This document shows positions 27,709-38,491 of a stretch of DNA of 64,000 nucleotides, piece after piece (positions within the stretch are counted from its first letter, which is position 1; every line of letters starts with the position of its first letter). The position numbers were made by a program, and so were the translations under genes. The notes under the pieces are model-generated. The model saw only the letters and a list, made by a program, of their open reading frames with translations, searched no databases and was not told where the DNA came from. The DNA lies in contig NZ_MUXX01000019.1 of the NCBI RefSeq assembly GCF_002015045.1, positions 1-64,000 of the forward strand, in the 5' to 3' direction. Origin of the DNA: Haemophilus paraphrohaemolyticus. GTDB lineage: Bacteria; Pseudomonadota; Gammaproteobacteria; Enterobacterales; Pasteurellaceae.

Positions 27709-28456
27709 AGTTTGTTCCTCTCGGTTCGTAATTTAAAATATTAAGAAATGCTTTCGCCCGATCTGAGCTCGGATTGGTAAAGAAATCTTCTGGTTTGGCT
27801 TCTTCAATGATCTTCCCTTTGTCCATAAAAATAATGCGGTTCGCAACTTGACGAGCAAAACTCATTTCGTGAGTGACGATCAGCATTGTTAATCCTTCTT
27901 TTGCCAATCCTAAAATGACATCTAATACTTCGCGCACCATTTCAGGATCAAGGGCTGCGGTCACTTCATCAAATAAAATCACTTCAGGATTCATACAAAG
28001 GGTACGAACAATGGCAATCCGCTGTTTTTGACCACCCGATAATTCACGCGGAAAGGCATTTTTACGTTCGTATAACCCAACACGTTTAAGCAACTCATCG
28101 GCTTGTTTTTCTGCTTCAGCTCGATCACGATTTTGCACTTTAAGCGGACCGAGCAAAATATTGTCAATTACTGATAAATGAGCAAAAAGTTCGTAACTTT
28201 GGAATACCATCCCAATGCGTTGGCGGGCTTTCGTCCAAGAAATATCTTTGCCAAGCTCTCCGTAATTTTCTAGCAAAATTTGACCGCTTTTAATCTCTTC
28301 TAAGCCGTTAATACAACGTAAAAAAGTACTTTTGCCACAGCCAGAGGAGCCAAGGATAACCAGCACTTCGCCTTTTTCAACAGAAAGATTGATACCTTTA
28401 AGGGCGGTGACTTCGCCGTAGTTTTTGATTAGATCTTTGATTTCTAAAAGTGCCAT
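27692..28456 (-). CDS. Polar amino-acid ABC transporter, ATP-binding subunit
   Basis: 254 residues from the ATG at 28456; a GTG 12 bases upstream inside the permease gene is a less likely start. Walker A is GSSGCGKST near 36-44, the signature [13 protein letters not shown] near 135, Walker [15 protein letters not shown] near 155 and the switch His in [10 protein letters not shown] near 195. The usual DEPT is DEVT here, as in some Peb1C-like ATPases. Couples ATP hydrolysis to import together with the two permeases upstream. Confidence 0.93.
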   Translation of the reverse strand: MALLEIKDLIKNYGEVTALKGINLSVEKGEVLVILGSSGCGKSTFLRCINGLEEIKSGQILLENYGELGKDISWTKARQRIGMVFQSYELFAHLSVIDNILLGPLKVQNRDRAEAEKQADELLKRVGLYERKNAFPRELSGGQKQRIAIVRTLCMNPEVILFDEVTAALDPEMVREVLDVILGLAKEGLTMLIVTHEMSFARQVANRIIFMDKGKIIEEAKPEDFFTNPSSDRAKAFLNILNYEPRGTNYEDNI

Positions 28457-28458
28457 TT

Positions 28459-29124
28459 TTATTCCCACTTATTCTCTAAAAACTTCGATACCAACGACAA
28501 CGGGTAACAAATCACAAAATAAAGCCCGAAAATTACGCCGTAAATCCATAATGCCGCCGTTGGATCAGTAAAGAGCGACGTTTCAATAATTTGTTGTCCT
28601 ACTTTGATAACTTCTAAAACACCAATCAACATTGCCAGCGAGCTGGTTTTCACCATACGAGTGAAAAGGTTAATTGCACTAGGGGTGACGCGTTTAATAC
28701 TTTGCGGTAGCAAAATGTAGCGGAAAGTTTGTAGCTTGGTAAGCCCCAATGCATAAGCGGATTCCACTTGATGCTTTTCAATTGAGGTTAATGCACCTCG
28801 TACCAAGTCGCCCATTTCTGCCGTGCCCCAGAAAATAAAAACGATAATACAAACGGTAATACCACTTAGGTGCACATCGAACCATTTTGCTAAGCCGAAG
28901 TAAGTAATAAACAATAAAGCAAGCAATGGAATGATGCGGATAAATTCTAAGTAGAAATGGCTGATGGCTTGCACGAGCTTGTTTTTGCTAGTCATTACCA
29001 CACCAAAAATCACACCAAAAATGCAGGCAAAAAAGACCGAAATAAAAGCGATTTCTGCGGTAATAGCTAAACCGTTCAATAATCGCTCAAGATTGTTACC
29101 TTGCCACAATAAACTAAGCCCCAT
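28459..29124 (-). CDS. Polar amino-acid ABC transporter, permease 2
   Basis: 221 residues with five membrane helices of the HisMQ type. The EAA loop that contacts the ATPase is [22 protein letters not shown] near 130. Overlaps the end of permease 1 by 11 bases and ends three bases before the ATPase ATG, so the operon is translationally coupled. Confidence 0.9.
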   Translation of the reverse strand: MGLSLLWQGNNLERLLNGLAITAEIAFISVFFACIFGVIFGVVMTSKNKLVQAISHFYLEFIRIIPLLALLFITYFGLAKWFDVHLSGITVCIIVFIFWGTAEMGDLVRGALTSIEKHQVESAYALGLTKLQTFRYILLPQSIKRVTPSAINLFTRMVKTSSLAMLIGVLEVIKVGQQIIETSLFTDPTAALWIYGVIFGLYFVICYPLSLVSKFLENKWE

Positions 29125-29773
29125 ATTTTGCTCTCCGTGTGCGACGTTCTAAATAACGGATAAAAATCGACATTGGTAACAGAATAATGAGATAGAAAGC
29201 GACCAGTAAAAATAAAGCTTCATTGGTTTTATAGTCCATCCCGATAATCTCTTTTGCCATAAACATTATCTCAGCGACAGCAACGGCACTGATGACCGAG
29301 GTCTCTTTCATTAAAAAGAGCATGTTTGCCCCAATTGCAGGTATAGCAATGGCAAAAGCTTGAGGGAAAATCACATAGCGAAATGCTTGAAAAGGTGTAA
29401 GCCCAATGCTGAGTGCTGACTCAATTTGCCCTTTAGATACAGCTTCCAATCCACCTCGAATTGCTTCTGCCATATAACTACCACCCAAAAATGCTAAGCC
29501 AATCACGCCGCACGTAAAACCATCTAACTTGATCCCAATTTTAGATAAACCAAAATAAAGAAAAAATACTTGAATGAGCAAAGGCGTGTTACGTGAAAGC
29601 TCGATATAGCCTTTCACTAGCCAACTCAGTGCATTGACTTTATAAGTCATAATTACCGCACAGAACAAGCCGATAAGAAGCGATAACACGATACCCCAAA
29701 AAGCGAGATGAAGTGTCATAATGCTCGCATCCACGAAGCGTGGCAAGGCTTGCAAAATATATTCCCAGTTCAT
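29114..29773 (-). CDS. Polar amino-acid ABC transporter, permease 1
   Basis: 219 residues, first gene of the operon. Five helices and the EAA motif IESALSIGLTPFQAFRYVIFPQ near 125 mark it as a HisMQ-family permease. It pairs with the downstream permease as a heterodimer. The 160 bases upstream to the TusA-like gene must hold the promoter; I see no recognisable operator there. Confidence 0.9.
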   Translation of the reverse strand: MNWEYILQALPRFVDASIMTLHLAFWGIVLSLLIGLFCAVIMTYKVNALSWLVKGYIELSRNTPLLIQVFFLYFGLSKIGIKLDGFTCGVIGLAFLGGSYMAEAIRGGLEAVSKGQIESALSIGLTPFQAFRYVIFPQAFAIAIPAIGANMLFLMKETSVISAVAVAEIMFMAKEIIGMDYKTNEALFLLVAFYLIILLPMSIFIRYLERRTRRAKYGA

Positions 29774-29934
29774 GGTAATTTTCCGTAATAGTTTAAAAAA
29801 TAGTTAAGTAATCGTTTGTATGAAAAAGATGTTAGAGGAGATTGATAAGAAAAGGAAAGAATGGAAAACTATTTTTTATGCTAAAAAATTATAAAAAAGC
29901 CATCATAGACAAAAATTGTTACTAAAAAAAATAG

Positions 29935-30159
29935 CTACCTATTTACTTTTAGTAACATTCTAATCTGCTGATTATTCTGACTTTCATCTAAAATATCTAT
30001 TGCTAAATTTTTACATAGTTGTTTAATATCAATGTAACTTTCTGTGTTTAGTAATAGGCAAAATTGAGAAGGCCTACTACAATTTATAAATGTTTGCTTT
30101 GCTATCAATAAAGGCATTGGGCAACGATAGCCTGTTAGATCTAATGAATAAGTTTGCAT
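29935..30159 (-). CDS. TusA-family sulfurtransferase-like protein
   Basis: 74 residues. The family motif is present: LDLTGYRCPMPLLIAK with the CPxP active-site Cys near residue 13. TusA-like proteins hand persulfide sulfur to partners (tRNA thiolation, molybdenum cofactor, other). The C-terminal half is less conserved than in true TusA, so this may be a paralogue of unknown partner. It sits next to a cysteine-type ABC transporter and a hemerythrin gene, but on its own message bounded by a terminator. Confidence 0.75.
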   Translation of the reverse strand: MQTYSLDLTGYRCPMPLLIAKQTFINCSRPSQFCLLLNTESYIDIKQLCKNLAIDILDESQNNQQIRMLLKVNR

Positions 30160-30171
30160 TGTTATATAAAA

Positions 30172-30204
30172 AATAACCGCTTAACATTAAAATAAGCGGC
30201 TATT
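30172..30204 (-). terminator. Terminator between the secreted-protein gene and the TusA-like gene
   Basis: AATAACCGCTTA (30172-30183) and TAAGCGGCTATT (30193-30204) form a 12-bp stem with a G-U pair, built on a USS-like core; TTTTTTAT follows on the minus strand. Confidence 0.75.
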
Positions 30205-30208
30205 TTAT

Positions 30209-30715
30209 TTATTCCTCTGAAATGATTTTATTATCACTATATTCAATAATACGCGCAATTTTATAAATTTTAATTGTTTCTTTTGTATTTAAGAAAATAG
30301 GTCTAAATTTCTCATCAATTTTACCAAATGGTATTTGTAAATTGATAGGAATCATTTGATTTGGCGGAAGTGGACTATCTAATTCCAATTGCATATCTTG
30401 GCTATAAATCACTTCACGATTATGTGTATAGATACTAAGCCATTGAATACTTTTAATCGGTTTTGAGCCTTTGTTGATTACCTCATAAGGAAATTGAGAT
30501 AAAGCCTGCCCGCTTGCATCAATAATTGTTTCACGCTCTTTTACATTAATTTTAATAACATCATCTAATGTTGGATTACTTTTCGTCTGCTCAACTGATT
30601 TTTGAATGGACGCTGTTGAATCCTTTTTTACTGGTACATCTGATTTTGGTGTAGAAATTACAGAAGGCGTTAATATCATTAAAAAGAATGCTGTAGCATA
30701 TTTTAATAAATTCAT
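30209..30715 (-). CDS. Secreted or periplasmic hypothetical protein
   Basis: 168 residues. An N-terminal signal peptide (LLKYATAFFLMILTPSVIST) is followed by a Lys/Ser/Thr-rich linker and a beta-rich domain from about residue 55 (INVKERETIIDASGQALS, IKSIQWLSIYTHNREVIYSQ). No recognised family. It lies 11 bases downstream of the hemerythrin gene, same strand, so the two may be co-transcribed. Confidence 0.65.
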   Translation of the reverse strand: MNLLKYATAFFLMILTPSVISTPKSDVPVKKDSTASIQKSVEQTKSNPTLDDVIKINVKERETIIDASGQALSQFPYEVINKGSKPIKSIQWLSIYTHNREVIYSQDMQLELDSPLPPNQMIPINLQIPFGKIDEKFRPIFLNTKETIKIYKIARIIEYSDNKIISEE

Positions 30716-30726
30716 AATTTCACCTC

Positions 30727-31239
30727 TTAAACCTTACGGCGTTCAGCCATAATTTTTCCCATTTCCGTTAATGTTTCTTGAGCAATATATTGTTTACCTA
30801 ATTCGAACAGCGGTTCTTCAAGTGGAATATGCAAATCGTAACCAGAAACAAACCGCTTGATGAGTGCTTCATCAATTTGCGTACGTTGGTTTTCCAATAA
30901 TTCGGTTAATTGAACCGCTAAATCTGCCCAACTTTGATGCAAAGTTTCGTGTTGGCTTTCTAATTGATCAATGTTTTCTTGTGCTTGTGGGTAAACTTCA
31001 ACCAAGGCAGGAAAGAAATCTTTTTCTTCGTCATCATGATGCAATGGGGCGGAAATGTTGAAGTAGTTTAAAATTTGTTGCACATCATTTTTAACCGCTT
31101 GATTCACACCGTGTTCTGCTAAATAAGCGGGTAAAATTTGCAATTGTTTGCAAAAGCGTTTTACTTTGCTATGGCAAGCATAAAGCATTTCAATCGGCTC
31201 AGCCCAAGTGGCAAAGTGTTGAGGTTGGAGTTGTTGCAT
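30727..31239 (-). CDS. Hemerythrin HHE-domain protein
   Basis: 170 residues from the ATG at 31239; an in-frame TTG 12 bases upstream is not favoured. A four-helix bundle with the diiron ligands of hemerythrin-like proteins: CHSKVKRFC, LHHDDEEKDFFPAL near 75, QHETLHQSW near 100 and YDLHIPLEEPLFEL near 140. Such proteins bind O2 or protect/repair iron centres under oxidative or nitrosative stress; the exact role here is inferred only from the family. Confidence 0.85.
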   Translation of the reverse strand: MQQLQPQHFATWAEPIEMLYACHSKVKRFCKQLQILPAYLAEHGVNQAVKNDVQQILNYFNISAPLHHDDEEKDFFPALVEVYPQAQENIDQLESQHETLHQSWADLAVQLTELLENQRTQIDEALIKRFVSGYDLHIPLEEPLFELGKQYIAQETLTEMGKIMAERRKV

Positions 31240-31263
31240 ATTAATTCCCAAAGTAAAAGAAAT

Positions 31264-31328
31264 TTACCCTCTCCCCTTGTGGGAGAGAGACAGACAAAAT
31301 GACATTTGGTCATTTTGTCAGAGAGAGA
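31264..31328. repeat. Intergenic double-palindrome repeat
   Basis: CTCTCCC-CTTGT-GGGAGAG is followed by the perfect 11-bp stem GACAAAATGAC/GTCATTTTGTC (loop ATTTG) and a GAGAGAGA tail, all between tgt and the hemerythrin gene. It looks like a small dispersed repeat that may double as terminator. Confidence 0.6.
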
Positions 31329-31337
31329 AAGATAATC

Positions 31338-32501
<1,164 letters not shown>

Positions 32502-32555
32502 CTATTATTTTTATTCAAGCGGTCAAAAACCGCCACACTTTTGCTAAATGCAAAT

Positions 32556-32690
32556 TTAAAAACGAATGCCAGTGCCAAGCCCTAATCCAAAGCCTACGCC
32601 GTTTGAACCACCGCCGACATTTGCACCGCCAGAAAAGCTACAGCCTGCCAATAAACAAGTTAAAAGCACACTAATCGCAAATTTTTTCAT
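32556..32690 (-). CDS. Tiny glycine-rich lipoprotein (44 aa)
   Basis: A 44-codon ORF. It begins MKKFAISVLLTCLLAGC, a textbook lipoprotein signal with lipobox LLAGC and Cys17, and the mature part is SFSGGANVGGGSNGVGFGLG then LGTGIRF. With 27 residues after the Cys it is probably an outer- or inner-membrane-tethered peptide. There is a ribosome site (AAGGAATTTTTAA) before the ATG. Function unknown. It fills most of the gap between tgt and the DUF1439 gene. Confidence 0.7.
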   Translation of the reverse strand: MKKFAISVLLTCLLAGCSFSGGANVGGGSNGVGFGLGLGTGIRF

Positions 32691-32793
32691 TTAAAAATTC
32701 CTTAATTTCGCAGAACTTGCTATATTTCTGCCATTCTAAAAACTGACTATTTTACCTGTTTTTATTCTGAACAGCCAATAGAAAGGAAAAAGT

Positions 32794-33369
32794 ATGAAAT
32801 TTATTTACAGAATCGTGGCGTTTTTCGTAGTTGCAATTGGTGTAGTGGCAGTGGCTTCCGCCAATTTGCTTAGCATTTCAGAGAAAGAGATTAACGATTA
32901 TTTACACACGCGTCTTGCTGAAAAAGTTCCGCTTGCCGATAGTGTAGGGATACCAGGTTTAATGCAATTGGATTACCAATTGCATGATTTAGTCACGCAA
33001 ATTGGTCAAACCAACGAGAAAAAAGTCGAAATTCAAGGTATCGTGGATGGCTTGTTGATTGCTCGTGGCAAAAAGCACGAAGCAAAAATTAAGCTAAATT
33101 TAGATACTACGCCTTATTTTGACTCTGAAAAAGGGGCAGTTTACTTAAAAGATGTCCGTCTACTTAGTTGGGAAGTTTCACCAGAAAAATATCAAGAAAC
33201 CGTACAATTTTTCTTACCTATGCTTTTTGATGGTTTAACGAATTTATTGAATCGTTCGCCTGTTTATACGTTAGATGAAACTAAAACCAAAGAGGCATTA
33301 GTAAAAAAATTTGGTAAAGCGATTATTGTGGAAAAAGGTACGTTACGTTTAGAAACTAGCCTTTTCTAA
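32794..33369 (+). CDS. DUF1439 (YceB-like) envelope protein
   Basis: 191 residues. Signal sequence IYRIVAFFVVAIGVVAVASA, without a lipobox Cys, followed by the DUF1439 fold (LLSISEKEINDYLHTRLAEK, IKLNLDTTPYFDSEKGAVYL). The family is a lipid-binding-like tubular beta barrel in the periplasm of unknown role. Ends 21 bases before can. Confidence 0.8.
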   Translation: MKFIYRIVAFFVVAIGVVAVASANLLSISEKEINDYLHTRLAEKVPLADSVGIPGLMQLDYQLHDLVTQIGQTNEKKVEIQGIVDGLLIARGKKHEAKIKLNLDTTPYFDSEKGAVYLKDVRLLSWEVSPEKYQETVQFFLPMLFDGLTNLLNRSPVYTLDETKTKEALVKKFGKAIIVEKGTLRLETSLF

Positions 33370-33390
33370 CCATAAATAAAAGGAGAAAAA

Positions 33391-34137
33391 ATGAAAACAA
33401 TTGAACAACTGTTTGCCAACAATCACGCTTGGGCAACGCAGATGAAGGATGAGCAATCTGATTATTTTAAAGAGCTTGCAGAACACCAAAATCCAACTTA
33501 TCTCTGGATTGGCTGTTCAGATAGTCGTGTGCCAGCTGAAAAATTAACAGGGCTTGGGCCTGGAGAGCTATTTGTCCATCGTAATGTGGCAAATATGGTA
33601 ATCCACACCGATCTTAACTGCCTTTCTGTAGTGCAATATGCCGTTGATGTATTAAACATCAAGCACATTATTATTTGCGGACATACCAATTGCGGGGGCA
33701 TCAAAGCCGCAATGGGCACAGTGCAAGATTTAGGCTTAATCAGTAACTGGTTGCTACACATTCGTGATCTTTGGTTTAAGCACGGACATATGCTTGGTAA
33801 GCTATCCCACGAACATCGAGCCAATATGCTGACGCGGTTAAATGTTGCCGAACAGGTTTACAACTTAGGCTGCAGTTCCATTATTCAAACCGCTTGGGAT
33901 AAAGGCAAAGAACTTTCTATCCATGGTTGGGTATATGACGTGAATGATGGATTTTTAATCGACCAAGGCGTAATGGCTACTAGCCGTGAAACGCTTGAAA
34001 TTACCTACCGTAATGCTATTGCCAAATTGATTGCAGAAGCGGATGAGCTTGCAGAGAAAACAGATTACAAAAAAGAAGTTGAGCAAGAAATTGAGAAACA
34101 ACTTGAAGAGATTGCAGAAAAAACAGTATCAGAGTAA
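33391..34137 (+). CDS. can: Beta-class carbonic anhydrase with C-terminal extension
   Basis: 248 residues. The zinc ligands Cys42, Asp44 ([13 protein letters not shown]), His98 and Cys101 (ICGHTNCGG) are all present, and Trp39 and Arg64 match the bicarbonate allosteric site described for the H. influenzae enzyme. It hydrates CO2 to bicarbonate in the cytosol. The last about 30 residues ([20 protein letters not shown]) form a charged helix longer than in the E. coli (220) and H. influenzae (about 229) proteins. Confidence 0.95.
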   Translation: MKTIEQLFANNHAWATQMKDEQSDYFKELAEHQNPTYLWIGCSDSRVPAEKLTGLGPGELFVHRNVANMVIHTDLNCLSVVQYAVDVLNIKHIIICGHTNCGGIKAAMGTVQDLGLISNWLLHIRDLWFKHGHMLGKLSHEHRANMLTRLNVAEQVYNLGCSSIIQTAWDKGKELSIHGWVYDVNDGFLIDQGVMATSRETLEITYRNAIAKLIAEADELAEKTDYKKEVEQEIEKQLEEIAEKTVSE

Positions 34138-34213
34138 CATTTTTCTATATAATTTATAGGAAAGATTGCTAGTTACTTTTATTTTAAAGGAATAGTAGGC
34201 GGGCATAGTAGAC

Positions 34214-34250
34214 AAAAAAACACAGAAATTTCAATAATTTCTGCGTTTTT
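34214..34250. terminator. Bidirectional terminator between can and serS
   Basis: CACAGAAATT (34221-34230) and AATTTCTGCG (34236-34245) with A and T flanks; one A-C mismatch. It is the reverse complement of the 1271-1306 terminator with a single difference over about 34 bases. Confidence 0.8.
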
Positions 34251-34267
34251 GTTTATTCAAAGCAACA

Positions 34268-35599
<1,332 letters not shown>

Positions 35600-36079
35600 T
35601 TAGCTACGAGCTGCGTTTTTCATAATGCGTTGTTTCGCTACTTGCCACTCGCGATCTTTAATATCTTCACGTTTATCGTGCAGTTTTTTACCTTTCGCCA
35701 CGCCAATTTTCACTTTTGCCCAGGCTGCTTTCCAGTAAACAGAAAGTGCTACAACGGTCATCCCATCACGGTTTACTTTACCAAAGAGAGAGTCTAGTTC
35801 ACGTTTGTTGAGCAACAATTTACGGGTGCGTGTTGGATCTGCCACGATATGGGTAGACGCCACGTTTAATGGGGTGATGGTAGCCCCAAATAGAAAGGCT
35901 TCGCCATTGCGGAAAGTCACATAGCTATCGCCAATATTTGCCTTTCCTGCACGTAAGGATTTCACTTCCCAGCCTTGTAATTCTAAGCCAGCTTCGATTT
36001 CCTCTTCGATAAAATATTCGTGACGAGCACGTTTATTTAATGCGATGGTATTCGAAGCCACTTTGGGTTTCTTTGCCAT
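35600..36079 (-). CDS. smpB: SsrA (tmRNA)-binding protein
   Basis: 159 residues. SmpB delivers tmRNA to stalled ribosomes. [40 protein letters not shown] near 45 and the C-terminal RIMKNAARS tail fit the family. The ssrA RNA gene itself is not visible nearby. Confidence 0.96.
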   Translation of the reverse strand: MAKKPKVASNTIALNKRARHEYFIEEEIEAGLELQGWEVKSLRAGKANIGDSYVTFRNGEAFLFGATITPLNVASTHIVADPTRTRKLLLNKRELDSLFGKVNRDGMTVVALSVYWKAAWAKVKIGVAKGKKLHDKREDIKDREWQVAKQRIMKNAARS

Positions 36080-36115
36080 AATTTAATTCTTGTTAAAAAT
36101 AAAACTGATTTTACC

Positions 36116-37519
36116 CTAATCTAACATATCAGCCAATAAAAACTGTAGCACTGCATCCATCCGTAAATGTGGAATAGGCTCATCGTATTCAATATGTTTC
36201 GGTTCGAATTGGTCAAAATCGAACTGATTATATTGCCAATAACTTGCATTCGGCAAACGGCTCGGTACGCTACCTGGGTAAGTGACCGACACTTGCGATG
36301 GATTATTGGAACGCACACCTTTTACCGCTTTGAAAGATTGTCCATCTTTGGTCACATTGACTACATCTGTTGCTTTGATGCTTGAAATCGCATAATAGCC
36401 TAGCTCTTTAATACCCTCAAAAGCGGTGTGATTTCCACCCTCTAAAACCAATTGTCGCATTAAGCTTTCCAAGTTTGGAATTTGCTCGGGCGTAATATGA
36501 TCCGCTTTGGTAGCAAGAAATAACAGCTTATCGATATGGGCAGAAAACAGGCGTGAAAACAGGTTTCGCGTGCCGTAATGGAAATGCCTAAACAGTTGCT
36601 GTAAGCCAATTTTCATCTCCATAAATTCATGATAACCGTGATTTAAGGGCGTTAAGCAATCCGCTAAAATTACTTGACGATCAAAACGAGAAAAATAATG
36701 ATCATAAAACGGTTTTACTATTTTTTGCTGGTAATGGTAATAGCGTTTTTCCAACATTTTATAGGTGCTATGTTTATCTGCTTTTTCTAATTTTTGCCAA
36801 TCCATTTCCGTTAAATTTAATAATGGAAAGAATTGTAGAACAGGTGCACCCTGCATATTTTGATCAGGCAGTACAAATCGTCCAGGTTGAATATACTGCA
36901 TTCCGTTTGCTTTGCATTCTAATAAATAAGCGGTGTATTTTTCACTTAAATTTGCAAGTTGGTTTTCATCGGCTTTTGTAAAAAGATCTAAATTTTCGAC
37001 TGCTTGTAACCATTCTTTCGCTAACTCAGCACGTTTTCCAGTGTGTACTAATTTCTGAGCTTCGCACCATTCTTCAAAAGATTGATTTAAAATTGGTAAA
37101 TCTAGCAACCATTCACCTGGGTAGTCAAAAATATCCAGATAGAGTGTATTTTCTTCAGCCAAATGGCGAGAAAGCCCTTTGCGTTTGTAGCGAATAGCTA
37201 AGCGAATTTCACTAATTCCACGCGTAGAATCGCACCAACGTGCAGGCGTTTCTTCTAAACATTGACGATTTTTATCATATTCAAAGCGTGGAATGGTTAA
37301 ATTACCTTGTTCAATACGTTTGACCGAGACAATTTGTTCCGCTTTTACTGCCTGAAACAGAGGTAAGTTTGCTGTTTGATAATGTAAAAGTTGATCAACA
37401 AGGCTAGTAATAAACGCCGTTTTTCCGCTTCGGCTTAACCCTGTTACTGCCAAGCGTAAGTGGTTATCTAAGCCACGTTGAACTAAGGTTTGGAGTTCAT
37501 TTTTAATTCGATTAAACAT
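36116..37519 (-). CDS. ycjX: YcjX family P-loop NTPase (DUF463)
   Basis: 467 residues. Walker A is GLSRSGKTA near residue 27, DIFDYPGEWLLDLP is the switch/Walker B-like block near 127, and FLATKADHI near 330 is the TKxD base-recognition motif. YcjX is a stress-linked GTPase-like protein, usually paired with YcjF; no ycjF follows here. Confidence 0.9.
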   Translation of the reverse strand: MFNRIKNELQTLVQRGLDNHLRLAVTGLSRSGKTAFITSLVDQLLHYQTANLPLFQAVKAEQIVSVKRIEQGNLTIPRFEYDKNRQCLEETPARWCDSTRGISEIRLAIRYKRKGLSRHLAEENTLYLDIFDYPGEWLLDLPILNQSFEEWCEAQKLVHTGKRAELAKEWLQAVENLDLFTKADENQLANLSEKYTAYLLECKANGMQYIQPGRFVLPDQNMQGAPVLQFFPLLNLTEMDWQKLEKADKHSTYKMLEKRYYHYQQKIVKPFYDHYFSRFDRQVILADCLTPLNHGYHEFMEMKIGLQQLFRHFHYGTRNLFSRLFSAHIDKLLFLATKADHITPEQIPNLESLMRQLVLEGGNHTAFEGIKELGYYAISSIKATDVVNVTKDGQSFKAVKGVRSNNPSQVSVTYPGSVPSRLPNASYWQYNQFDFDQFEPKHIEYDEPIPHLRMDAVLQFLLADMLD

Positions 37520-37576
37520 AATAGGTTTTCTGATAAAATAATCTTCCGATCATATCAAAAATAGGCAGAACAAAAA

Positions 37577-38419
37577 ATGGAAAATGAGATTGAATTAAAG
37601 ATTATGCTTGATGAGCAAAATATTGCCCCCATTAGCGAATGGCTTGTCAAGCAACATATTTTAGACGAGAGCGAAACCTCATTGGGCAACACCTATTTCG
37701 ACACACCAGAGCAATATTTTGCCGAGCATCAAATGGGCTTTCGTGTGCGATCGAAAAATCAGCATTATGAAATGACGCTCAAAACTAAAGGCGAGATTGT
37801 TGGCGGCCTGCATATTCGCCCTGAATATAATCTGCCGTTGGAGAATGAAAAGCCTGATTTTAAGCGGTTGATTTCTCATTTTAATTTGCAAATTGACCAA
37901 GCAGAACAGATTTCAGCAAATCTTCAACCAATGTTCAGCACCGATTTTCTACGCCATCAATGGCTAATTGAGATAAACCAATCACAAATTGAAGTGGTGC
38001 TCGACCAAGGCGAAGTAAAAAATCCATTCGGTTCAGAAAAAATTTGTGAGCTTGAATTTGAATTAAAAACAGGAGCATTAGCGGATATTTTTCAGCTTAT
38101 TGAGCAAATGCCCAAATTAGATGGAATGTGGTTAAGTAGTTTAAGCAAAGCACAACGCGGTTATATTGTTGGCAATCCTGAGCGTTTTAAACAAGAAATT
38201 TTACAAGCGGTAAAAAAAGAAAAAAATTATACACTTGAACAGCAATTAGCGGATTATTTACGTCTTTATCCAGATGAAGAAATTTATCAAATTTTTGTGA
38301 GAGAATTTTATGGGGTTAATCAATATAAAATGGAGGAATTACAGAAGTATTTAAAAAGTAAAATATATCTATGTAAAAATATTGAAATCCTAAATAATAC
38401 TATTGGTAGTTGCTTATAG
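37577..38419 (+). CDS. CYTH-domain protein (inorganic triphosphatase, YgiF-like), short form
   Basis: 280 residues. The N-terminal signature ENEIELKIML (EXEXK) and the tunnel residues of the CYTH fold (GNTYFDTPEQ, GFRVRSKNQHYEMTLKTKG, IEVVLDQGEVKN, CELEFELKTG, LSKAQRGY) are complete to about residue 205. E. coli YgiF continues with a CHAD domain to 433 residues; here only about 70 AT-rich residues follow a USS at codon 209, so CHAD is missing or a stub. Triphosphatase activity is expected from the CYTH part. Confidence 0.85.
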   Translation: MENEIELKIMLDEQNIAPISEWLVKQHILDESETSLGNTYFDTPEQYFAEHQMGFRVRSKNQHYEMTLKTKGEIVGGLHIRPEYNLPLENEKPDFKRLISHFNLQIDQAEQISANLQPMFSTDFLRHQWLIEINQSQIEVVLDQGEVKNPFGSEKICELEFELKTGALADIFQLIEQMPKLDGMWLSSLSKAQRGYIVGNPERFKQEILQAVKKEKNYTLEQQLADYLRLYPDEEIYQIFVREFYGVNQYKMEELQKYLKSKIYLCKNIEILNNTIGSCL

Positions 38420-38436
38420 TTTTTTCAGATATATGC

Positions 38437-38464
38437 CTAAAGCCTTTTTACTGTAAGGCTTTAG
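38437..38464. terminator. Terminator between the CYTH gene and prfB
   Basis: CTAAAGCCTT (38437-38446) pairs with AAGGCTTTAG (38455-38464); the genes converge here. Confidence 0.75.
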
Positions 38465-38491
38465 ACACTTTTTTAGCGATTTATCCTATTT

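Noticed and set aside
28456..28468. GTG start four codons upstream for the ABC ATPase
   Set aside because: The ATG at 28456 follows the permease stop directly and begins with the family's usual sequence.
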